Assembly (NCBI GenBank): GCA_964397625.1
Contig: CAYNJT010000009.1
Coordinates: forward strand, 14,325-78,324
Origin: Leptolinea sp964397625
GTDB lineage: Bacteria; Chloroflexota; Anaerolineae; Anaerolineales; Anaerolineaceae
Direction of reading: 5' to 3'
DNA length: 64,000 nucleotides
In this document: piece after piece, positions 16,375-24,192 of the stretch
Position numbering within the stretch: the first letter of the stretch is position 1
Layout of the letters: each line of letters starts with the position of its first letter
The notes under the pieces: generated by a model
The model's input: only the letters and a program-made list of their open reading frames with translations
Told to the model about the DNA's origin: nothing
The model's database searches: none
Program-made: the position numbers and the translations under genes

Positions 16375-17629
16375 AATTGTTCTACCCTACGGGAAAGAGT
16401 CACTTTCCCTGTCCATCGCCGACTCGCTTTCACCACAGATAATCCTTCCTGTGATTGTTCCTCCAACCCGGAAAGCGGAGATTATCGTTCAGGAGGCGGT
16501 GGATAATCCAGTCGGATCTTACTCCTGGGATGTGATCTCTCCAGAAGGTACCGTGGCTATCGCCATCAATGATAAAACCAGACCGGTACCAAATAATGTT
16601 CTGATCCCTCCCATACTTAATAAATTATCAAACCTGGGTTTCAAATCGGAGCAGATCACATTCTTTATCGCAACTGGAACCCATATTCCGATGAATCCGG
16701 AGGAATTTCCGTTATTATTGCCGACTGAAATAATTGAAAAATATAAGATAGTCTCACATGACTGTGATAATACGAGTAATCTTCAATATCTTGGAGAAAC
16801 CTCCCGCAAAACTCGCGTTTGGGTCAACTCTGCTTTCTATTCTTCCAACATCAAGATTCTGATAGGTAATATTGAACCACACCACTTCATGGGTTATTCA
16901 GGAGGCGCCAAGACGGCCGGCATTGGCCTGACAGGCCGGGAAACGATCAACCAAAACCATGCAATGTTGGTTGACCCGAATTCGACCTTCGGTGTATATG
17001 AGTCCAACCCTACCCGTCTTGACCTTGAAGAGATTGGTGATTTCATAAAAATTGATGCCGCGTTAAATGTGGTGATGAATTCTGCCAAACAGATCATTCA
17101 TGCCGTTATGGGTACACCCCGTGATGTTATGGAAAAAGGCATCCCGCTTTCACGTCAGATCTGCCAGACAAAGGTTAAGACAGGTCAATTTGACCTGGTT
17201 CTCGCCTCCCCCGGCGGATACCCGAAAGATATCAATTTATACCAGTCCCAGAAAGGCCTTTCTCACGCGGCAAGTATCACCCGAAACGGCGGATGTGTGA
17301 TCCTGGCAGCCCAGTGCATTGAAGGTATAGGCAGCAACAGCTATGAAGCTTTCATGGAAGGTGTTACATCTACATCGCAAGTCTATGCGAAATTAAATCG
17401 CGAAGGTTTTCGCGTTGGGCCACACAAATCACTGCAGTTTGCCCGCGAACAAGACCGTATTCGCATCATTATTGTGTCAAATATATCCCCAGCGCGATTG
17501 GATCGGCTTCTGCTTGAATCATCAGATTCGCTTGAAAGTGCTTTCCAGAAAGCGCTCGCCGCCCTGCCCCCCTCCCCACGCATTGCTGTTATGCCCAGGG
17601 CAACAAATACCATTCCTCAGATAATCTGA
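16367..17629 (+). CDS. Nickel-pincer lactate racemase family (LarA-like, DUF2088)
   Basis: 420 aa. LarA racemises D/L-lactate with a covalently bound nickel-pincer nucleotide; homologues act on other 2-hydroxy acids. Key residues align at a constant offset of two from the Lactobacillus enzyme: H106 (GTHIPM), H173 neighbourhood in PHHFMGYSGG, pincer lysine K182 (GGAKTAG) and Ni ligand H198 (QNHAM). So the active site looks complete. No larB, larC or larE is in the window, so cofactor would have to be supplied from elsewhere. Substrate is not determined by sequence. Confidence 0.87.
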   Translation: MPEIVLPYGKESLSLSIADSLSPQIILPVIVPPTRKAEIIVQEAVDNPVGSYSWDVISPEGTVAIAINDKTRPVPNNVLIPPILNKLSNLGFKSEQITFFIATGTHIPMNPEEFPLLLPTEIIEKYKIVSHDCDNTSNLQYLGETSRKTRVWVNSAFYSSNIKILIGNIEPHHFMGYSGGAKTAGIGLTGRETINQNHAMLVDPNSTFGVYESNPTRLDLEEIGDFIKIDAALNVVMNSAKQIIHAVMGTPRDVMEKGIPLSRQICQTKVKTGQFDLVLASPGGYPKDINLYQSQKGLSHAASITRNGGCVILAAQCIEGIGSNSYEAFMEGVTSTSQVYAKLNREGFRVGPHKSLQFAREQDRIRIIIVSNISPARLDRLLLESSDSLESAFQKALAALPPSPRIAVMPRATNTIPQII

Positions 17630-17634
17630 CAACC

Positions 17635-18414
17635 ATGGAACCACCTCAAACGAGCCTCTTTAACCCGCAATTCGATGGGACATCATTTCAACTTTCAGGG
17701 TCATCTACTTCCATTTTATTGTTTCATGGGTTTACAGCAACAACACTGGAAGTAAGGGGGCTCGCTGAAAATATTCATTCCCGTCTTGGTTATAGTGTAT
17801 CTGCACCACTATTACCGGGGCATGGGACTTCTCCACAAGAATTGTCACGAACCGGATATGAGGAATGGATCAACTCGGCTGAAAACGCTTACTCCGAAGT
17901 AAGATTTAATTCCACACGGGTTGTCGTAGGTGGAGAATCAATGGGCGGATTACTTGCCCTGTTACTGGCCGCCAGACATCCTGAAATTTGTTGCCTGTTG
18001 GTTTACGCGCCAGCGTTGATCATACCCGCCATGCGTGACGCCCGGTTGATGCAAAATTTCATCTTTGGTTCTCCGAAGAAACTTGAAGACACCCGCCCAG
18101 GCTTTCTTCCCTGGCAGGGGTACCGCATCAATCCACTCAAGGCGGTTGTTGAGTTGGGAAAATTACAGGACGATGTCCGAAAAACTCTGTCCCGCATCAC
18201 ACAGCCGATTATTATCTTTCAGGGAAAGAATGATGAAACAATTGATGTAAAAAGCAGCACAATTGTGTATCAATCTGTATCTTCCTCAATAAAAGAAGTT
18301 GTGGAGCTTGAAAATTGTGGCCATTGCGTTCTTCTGGATGCGCAACGAGAGACAATTTACTCCCGAACCGAAGACTTTTTAAAAGTCAATCTTCCACCGG
18401 AGAAGAGAAAATGA
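17635..18414 (+). CDS. Alpha/beta hydrolase, Est30/monoacylglycerol-lipase-like carboxylesterase
   Basis: 259 aa. Oxyanion strand LLFHGFTAT, nucleophile elbow GGESMGG (S102), acid in FQGKNDETID (D200 or D204) and H230 in NCGHCV form a complete triad. Similar proteins hydrolyse short- to medium-chain esters. It begins 5 bp after the LarA-like gene, as third gene of this small run. No signal peptide, so cytosolic. Confidence 0.86.
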   Translation: MEPPQTSLFNPQFDGTSFQLSGSSTSILLFHGFTATTLEVRGLAENIHSRLGYSVSAPLLPGHGTSPQELSRTGYEEWINSAENAYSEVRFNSTRVVVGGESMGGLLALLLAARHPEICCLLVYAPALIIPAMRDARLMQNFIFGSPKKLEDTRPGFLPWQGYRINPLKAVVELGKLQDDVRKTLSRITQPIIIFQGKNDETIDVKSSTIVYQSVSSSIKEVVELENCGHCVLLDAQRETIYSRTEDFLKVNLPPEKRK

Positions 18415-18436
18415 AATCTCTTCAAAATTTCGGGGT

Positions 18437-18442
18437 TATAAT
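18437..18442 (+). promoter_or_regulatory. TATAAT -10 candidate ahead of the Asp23 gene
   Basis: Perfect TATAAT 29 bp before the ATG of the Asp23 gene, just after the esterase stop. No good -35 hexamer is seen at 16-18 bp, so this rests on the -10 and position only. Confidence 0.3.
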
Positions 18443-18470
18443 TCATATATCATCCTGTTAAGGAGAAACC

Positions 18471-18824
18471 ATGACACAGGGAACCCGCCCACCCGGCAAA
18501 ACAACCATTGCACCAGAAGTATTGGTTTCTATAGCGCGGTTAACAGCATTAAGTGTACCGGGCGTTAGAAGATTGGCTCTGGCACCTACTGATCTTAATA
18601 GATTGTTCCATCGTGGGATCAATGAGGGTGTTGAGATCCGGGTTGAAAATGACACTGTTTACGCAGATATTCATGTTGTTTTAAACCGTGATGTCAACGT
18701 GCGAGATGTCAGCCGGAGTATTCAAACTCAGGTTGCCCGCGCCTTCTCAAAAATGGTTGGGATGGAAGTTGGAAAAGTAAACATTCACGTTGAGGATATC
18801 GATTTTAGCCCGGTAAGCGAGTAG
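18471..18824 (+). CDS. Asp23/Gls24 family envelope-stress protein
   Basis: 117 aa. Shows the family pattern TIAPEVLVSIARLTALSVPGV, then an alternating strand VYADIHVVLNRDVNVRDV and a C-terminal helix and strand ending NIHVEDIDF. Family members sit at the membrane through partners and are linked to envelope homeostasis in Gram-positive bacteria. AAGGAG lies 6 nt before the ATG. Located 7 bp upstream of nusB, the same order as in many Firmicutes. Confidence 0.9.
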   Translation: MTQGTRPPGKTTIAPEVLVSIARLTALSVPGVRRLALAPTDLNRLFHRGINEGVEIRVENDTVYADIHVVLNRDVNVRDVSRSIQTQVARAFSKMVGMEVGKVNIHVEDIDFSPVSE

Positions 18825-18831
18825 TTACATT

Positions 18832-19281
18832 ATGAAATCACGCACCAAGGCTCGTTGTATCGCCTTGCAGGTTCTTTACGAACAGGATATGACATCTCAT
18901 CTTCCAGGCGACATACTGGCAGAACGCCTGGCTGATGAGCCATTGGATAACACTCTGCAGGAGTTTTCCCGCCAGATAATTTTTGGCGTTCTTCCGATTA
19001 CCCATGAATTGGATGATTATATAGCTCAACATGCTCCAGAATGGCCTTTGGACCAGGTAGCAGTTATTGATAGAAATATCATCCGGATAGCCATGTGGGA
19101 ATTTGCTGTTCAACAATGTACTCCTGTAAAAGTTGCTATAAATGAAGCGATAGAATTGGCAAAGTTCTTCGGCTCAGATTCAACACCTCGTTTTGTAAAT
19201 GGAGTTCTGGGGGCTCTGGCAAATAGATCAAATGAAATTCATCAGGCTTTTGCTTCAATTGTAAAATCAAAAACAAATTGA
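18832..19281 (+). CDS. nusB: Transcription antitermination factor NusB
   Basis: 149 aa, all-helical NusB fold. Typical segments are KARCIALQVLYEQDM at the N-terminus, IDRNIIRIAMWEF in the middle and VKVAINEAIELAKFFGSDSTPRF (shown as two parts: VAINEAIELAKFFGS and STPRFVNGVLG) near the end, the most conserved part of the protein. With NusE (S10) it binds BoxA in nascent rRNA and promotes antitermination. ATG is 7 bp after the asp23 stop. Confidence 0.95.
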   Translation: MKSRTKARCIALQVLYEQDMTSHLPGDILAERLADEPLDNTLQEFSRQIIFGVLPITHELDDYIAQHAPEWPLDQVAVIDRNIIRIAMWEFAVQQCTPVKVAINEAIELAKFFGSDSTPRFVNGVLGALANRSNEIHQAFASIVKSKTN

Positions 19282-19294
19282 CCTGTTTTCTCTC

Positions 19295-21754
19295 ATGCGC
19301 CTAAAAATTATTTTTCGGCAAACGCTACTAATTAGCATGTTCTTTCTTTTTGGCAGCCTGGCGACCACAGGATGCGGGACTGAAAACAATAAAATAAATT
19401 CCGAAATAATTAGCACTCATCCAGATGTGTTGGCCTCTTTTATCGTCACATTACCCGAAGCAATTCCCGAGGGTTCCCAACTATCTATTGAATGGGTGGA
19501 TCCATTAAGTACTCATTCATTAAATCCAATCTATTCTCCTATGCAAAAGATGGATGGCACCCATTATCAATTAGATGTGCCAGCGAAGAAAGGTAGTTTG
19601 TTACGCTATCGTTACGTACTCATGGGGAAAAATCCGGTAAGTGAATTTACAATTTCCGGTCAACCACTCATTTCACGTTTTTTCTATATAACTGAACATA
19701 CCCAAATACAGGATCAAGTATCCGGTTTTTCACAAATATCGGGAAAAAAGCCGATAGGAAGCCTGGAGGGGAAAATAATTGTTTCGGGAAACGGAGAACC
19801 AATACCCGGAATGATTGTTTCAACCAACGGACTGTCTTCAATTAGTTCGATTGATGGATCATTTCGATTGGCAGGCATTCCGACTGGCACACTGAACATT
19901 ACAGTTTTCAGCCCAGATCAATCCTATGAGCCTTTTCAACAGCAGGCAGTAATTGATGAAGGAACCGTAACACCTGTCAAAGTGGAATTAACACCACGTA
20001 AAAAGGTAAATGTAACTTTTATTGTTAATACTCCGCGTGACACGCCAGGATTGGCAGCCCTGAGGATGTTTGGGAATGTCTCTATTCTCGGAGATAGTTT
20101 TGCTGATCTATTTGGAGGTACTGGACTTGATCAGAACCTTGCACCCATATTGACCAGACAAGCGGGAAATAAATTTTTTACAGTGCTTCAACTTCCAGCC
20201 GGAGCTGAAATCCATTACCTCTATTCATTAGGCGATACATTCTGGAATCGAGAGACCACCACAAAAGGTAATTTTTCCAATCGACATATTTTTATTCCGC
20301 AAGAAGATTTAGTTATTGAAGATACCGTAGTTTCTTGGAATACGATTAATTTTCAGCCAGTTATTTTTCAATTCGCTCCCCCATCAGGCTTGCCTGATGG
20401 GGAAAAGGTACAGATTCAATTCAACACTTTTGGATGGATGGAACCCCTGGAAATGTGGCCTGTTGGTGATGGGACCTATGAATTCAGGTTGTTTAATCCT
20501 CTTAATTTTTCAAAAGCCGTGGATTACCGATTTTGTCATTCAACAATATGCGGAACTCGGGATCCTCTCGACACAAACGACCAGATACAATCCTTTCAAG
20601 CGAGCGATTCCCTCCAGGCATTGCCCACAGTTGCCGGACGTTGGTCTACATGGTCGCCAATCTCAGAACCAACAGTTGTCACCACTGAACAAAGTCCCCC
20701 GCGTGAGGATGGATTTGTTACGGCCATTGAGTTTTCTGATACCTTCCGTTCCGGGTGGAAAACTTACGCTTCTTCGGCACTCGATGCGGCTGTAAGTTTA
20801 AACGCTAATACTTTAATCCTTCCAGTCAGTTGGACATTCCGCTCTGCCAATCCTCTCTGGCTTGATATCGATCTAAGTCAAAATCCGTCCTATCATGATT
20901 TGATGGAAATTTGTTCACTTGCCAGGAATAAAGGATTGAGGGTTTTTCTGATGGCCGTAACGCAATATCCAACTTCACCCGAAGAGTTCTGGACTGGTTT
21001 TTCTCACGATCCTGCCGGATGGGACCGCTTTTTTAAAGAAATTTTCCGTTTCTATGTATCAACATCCAATCTTGCCAAACTTAGCGGCGCAGATGGACTG
21101 ATTTTAGGAGATGAGACTGTTACAGGCTTGCTTGGAAATACATTCGCTGTGGACGGTGTACTTGATTCTTACTCTGAAGACTATTCTCAAGCCTGGAATC
21201 AATTGTTTTCAAGAATTCGCGCCATATACCCAGGAACCATTTTTATCGGTTTAAATTATGCTGACCTCTCAAGCATATATGACATATCAAAAGATAATTA
21301 TGATGGTATCTACCTGTTAAATTTGGGAAGAATCACCGATTCAAGCGCGGACATCACAACCTATACAGACAATATCGCGGTTAAGTTTGATGAGACTGTT
21401 TTGCCAGTGTTTGTTGAAACAGGTAAAACAATCTGGATAGGATTGGATTTCCCTTCGCTATCATCAGCCCACCTTGGTTGTATAGATCTTTCTGACAATT
21501 GTGTGGATCCATCGATTGTAAATTTTCCATCCCCGTCACAACCAGATTTGGGTATATCCATGCAGGAACAGGAGAAACTGTATAACGCGACTCTTCCAGA
21601 GATAAATCGCAGGAACTGGATAAAAGGTATTTCATCGCGCCGGTACTTGCTACCAGGTAATAATCAGGACCAATCTTCTTCCGTGCGCGGGAAACCAGCA
21701 TCGGATATCATATGGTATTGGTATTCTTCAATGACAGGTAAGCCGACTCAATAA
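19295..21754 (+). CDS. Large lipoprotein with beta-domains and C-terminal TIM-barrel glycosidase-like domain
   Basis: 819 aa. Signal peptide with lipobox LATTGC predicts an outer-face lipoprotein. Residues about 150-235 form a carboxypeptidase-regulatory-like beta-sandwich (GSLEGKIIVSGNGEPIPGM, GSFRLAGIPTG). Two regions of starch-binding/Ig-like type follow (VNVTFIVNTPRDTPG; FAPPSGLPDGEKVQIQF). From about 490 the sequence reads like a (beta/alpha)8 glycoside-hydrolase-like domain: AVSLNANTLILPVSW, ARNKGLRVFLMAVTQ, GADGLILGDE and VFVETGKTIWIG. I cannot assign a family or substrate. No clear ribosome site before the ATG; 13 bp after nusB. Confidence 0.72.
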   Translation: MRLKIIFRQTLLISMFFLFGSLATTGCGTENNKINSEIISTHPDVLASFIVTLPEAIPEGSQLSIEWVDPLSTHSLNPIYSPMQKMDGTHYQLDVPAKKGSLLRYRYVLMGKNPVSEFTISGQPLISRFFYITEHTQIQDQVSGFSQISGKKPIGSLEGKIIVSGNGEPIPGMIVSTNGLSSISSIDGSFRLAGIPTGTLNITVFSPDQSYEPFQQQAVIDEGTVTPVKVELTPRKKVNVTFIVNTPRDTPGLAALRMFGNVSILGDSFADLFGGTGLDQNLAPILTRQAGNKFFTVLQLPAGAEIHYLYSLGDTFWNRETTTKGNFSNRHIFIPQEDLVIEDTVVSWNTINFQPVIFQFAPPSGLPDGEKVQIQFNTFGWMEPLEMWPVGDGTYEFRLFNPLNFSKAVDYRFCHSTICGTRDPLDTNDQIQSFQASDSLQALPTVAGRWSTWSPISEPTVVTTEQSPPREDGFVTAIEFSDTFRSGWKTYASSALDAAVSLNANTLILPVSWTFRSANPLWLDIDLSQNPSYHDLMEICSLARNKGLRVFLMAVTQYPTSPEEFWTGFSHDPAGWDRFFKEIFRFYVSTSNLAKLSGADGLILGDETVTGLLGNTFAVDGVLDSYSEDYSQAWNQLFSRIRAIYPGTIFIGLNYADLSSIYDISKDNYDGIYLLNLGRITDSSADITTYTDNIAVKFDETVLPVFVETGKTIWIGLDFPSLSSAHLGCIDLSDNCVDPSIVNFPSPSQPDLGISMQEQEKLYNATLPEINRRNWIKGISSRRYLLPGNNQDQSSSVRGKPASDIIWYWYSSMTGKPTQ

Positions 21755-21773
21755 TTCTGTTCAGGAGACTGGA

Positions 21774-23387
21774 ATGGACCTCAACAGCTTTTCAGGAGCC
21801 TCCAATGTATTCGGATTGGATTACCTTGGCTTCCGCAACCTGAGAACGGTTTTTTGGAATCTATCCGCTGCAGAACTGGTTGAACAGATTATTCTCCGGC
21901 AAGAGGGAAAAATATCACGTACAGGCGCGATTGTTGTTGACACTTCACCACACACTGGACGATCCCCTAATGACAAATTTTTTGTGAAGACAAAGGTAAC
22001 AGAAGACGTCATTGACTGGGGTGATATTAATAAAGGTATTGAGGTCTCGCAGTTTGACCGATTGTTGATAAAATTGCAGGCCTATTTTCAGGGGCGTGAC
22101 GTTTTTCTTCAGGATATGTCTGTAGGGTCTGACCCCATGACAGAAACATATGTTCGGATAATCACTGAACGCGCCTGGCACAGTCTTGTTGCTCAGAATC
22201 TCTTCTTACGGCTAAATGGCGACAAGTTAGCCAATTTTGTTCCTGCATTCACTGTAATCAGCGCACCCGGCTTCCAGGCCGATCCTGAGGGCGATGGAAT
22301 GCATTCGTCCACATTCATAGTAATAGACCTTGAAAAAAGGTTGGTATTAATTGGTGGAACTGCCTATGCGGGAGAAATAAAGAAATCTGTGTTTACGTAT
22401 ATGAATTACATCCTTCCGCAAAAAGGAATTCTTCCCATGCATTGTGCTGCGAATGTAGGAAAACAAAATGATACAGCGCTGTTCTTCGGTCTATCAGGCA
22501 CCGGGAAAACCACTCTTTCATCAGATCTTGATCGAAAACTGGTGGGTGATGATGAACAAGGCTAGACTGACCATGGGATATTCAATTATGAAGGCGGATG
22601 TTATGCCAAAACAATCCGACTACGCAAGGAACTTGAACCCGTAATATGGAAAGCCGCCCACCGGTTTGGCGCTGTCCTGGAAAATGTGGTGATGGATCCT
22701 CTCAGCCGATTGATTGACTTTGACAACTCTCGCATTACAGAAAACACTCGAGCTGCTTATCCTATTGACTTTGTGGATAATTATGTGACCAGCGGTTGTG
22801 CCGGGCATCCTAAAAATATATTCTTTCTTTCCGCAGACGCCTTTGGAGTCTTACCACCCATATCGCGTTTGGAAATAAATCAGGCAATTTACTATTTTCT
22901 ATCCGGGTACACTGCCAAGATTGCCGGAACAGAGACGGGATTAAGTAAGGAACCCTCTGCCACTTTTTCAACATGCTTCGCGGCACCCTTCTTACCGTTG
23001 AATCCGCGAGAGTATGCAAGTATGTTAGCCAGTTTCCTAACAAAATATAGATCAACAGTCTGGTTGATAAATACAGGATGGACCGGCGGTAAATACGGTT
23101 ATGGAACACGCATTCCGCTATCCAACACCCGTGCTATGATCCGCTCTGCACTGAACGGATCCTTGAAAGATATTCCTTGCCGAAATGATCCTTACTTTGG
23201 TTTTACGGTACCATTATCATGTCCCGGAGTTCCAGACGAATTACTTATTCCAGAGAATACCTGGAAAGACCAGGAGCAGTTCAGGTACACAGTCCGCTAC
23301 TTGATTAATCTATTTGTTAACAATTTTGAGAAATATAAGAAATTTATTTCTTCTGAAGTTTATTCTGCCGGACCTGTCATTCAATAA
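21774..23387 (+). pseudogene. pckA: ATP-dependent phosphoenolpyruvate carboxykinase interrupted by one in-frame TAG
   Basis: Read through the TAG at 22563-22565, the frame encodes 537 aa, normal for PckA, which converts oxaloacetate and ATP to PEP in gluconeogenesis or the reverse in fermentation. GLSGTGKTTLSSD (P-loop) precedes, VGDDEQG stops, and TDHGIFNYEGGCYAKT continues in the same frame with all later motifs (NTGWTGGKYG, TRAMI) intact. The stop sits where the family has Trp (GDDEHGW), so one TGG to TAG change explains it. The ATG has a good CAGGAG site. Pseudogene, sequencing error or readthrough cannot be separated here; the lack of other damage argues for a recent change or an error. 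Confidence 0.9.
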
Positions 23388-23397
23388 AACAAAAAAA

Positions 23398-24144
23398 TTA
23401 ATGATAGAAATTCAAGATGAAAATACTGCCGGCAATAATAAATGGCCCGTACGGAATTGCCTGGAAAGCCTCATATCGTTTACGAAATAGAGCAAAAAGA
23501 ATGTAACCACCGGAAACCACTCCGCCAAATACAATGGCTAACAAGAGCGCAGGTAACACATAGGGAAAACCGGTTAATAAACCAACGATTCCGGCTAAAT
23601 TCACGTCGCCAAATCCCAGGGCTTCTTCATCTACTGGTTTTTCGCGATTCCGGGATAATTTGCGGGCAAAGACTTTGCCAAAATAGTAAAGAAGAAGAAA
23701 AATGAAAAATCCGCTGATACCACCCAGAATCGTTTTGGTTAACCCGTTTAGCATATATCCGCAAAGAGAGGCAACAACATATCCAACCCCACTAACCTGT
23801 TCCAGAATAACTCGGTATTCGAGATCGGTAATTGTCATGGTCATAAAAACAAGCAGCATGGCTTCGCTAGCCCAAAAAGGTAATTGTCCGATTGGGAAAA
23901 TAACTGAAAGAAGCGATAATATGATACTCGCAATTATTACCAACCAGAATCGTAATGCGTTCTTTTTCCAACAGAATCGGCAATCTTTTCCAGTTAGAAA
24001 ATCTTTGATATTTCGATATTCTCCACAGGTTAGACATACAGGTTTTGTCAGTTTTCTATTTCTGGGCAGCACATCAGCCAGATAATTAGCCGCCAGACCG
24101 AGAAAAAAGCCGCTGATAATGGAAACAAAAATAAGTGTCGGCAT
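23398..24144 (-). CDS. Prepilin peptidase, type IV leader peptidase (A24)
   Basis: 248 aa, about seven or eight membrane helices. Cleaves and usually methylates type IV prepilin-like leaders at the membrane. The two catalytic aspartates are present: D107 in TITDLEYRVI and D180 in GFGDVNLA. Zinc-binding cysteines C37, C40, C55 and C58 are in the N-terminal cytoplasmic loop, as in bifunctional PilD. Convergent with pckA (10 bp gap) and divergent from the helicase gene. No pilin gene is in the window. Confidence 0.92.
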   Translation of the reverse strand: MPTLIFVSIISGFFLGLAANYLADVLPRNRKLTKPVCLTCGEYRNIKDFLTGKDCRFCWKKNALRFWLVIIASIILSLLSVIFPIGQLPFWASEAMLLVFMTMTITDLEYRVILEQVSGVGYVVASLCGYMLNGLTKTILGGISGFFIFLLLYYFGKVFARKLSRNREKPVDEEALGFGDVNLAGIVGLLTGFPYVLPALLLAIVFGGVVSGGYILFALFRKRYEAFQAIPYGPFIIAGSIFILNFYH

Positions 24145-24192
24145 GAATGTTTTCCCTGTAGTATTATTATAGAAAAAATTTCCGAAATAGCC

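Noticed and set aside
22563..22565. Pyrrolysine or other recoding at the pckA TAG
   Set aside because: PckA is not a known recoded protein, TAG ends several nearby genes, and the site does not match a readthrough context I know. A point mutation or error is simpler.
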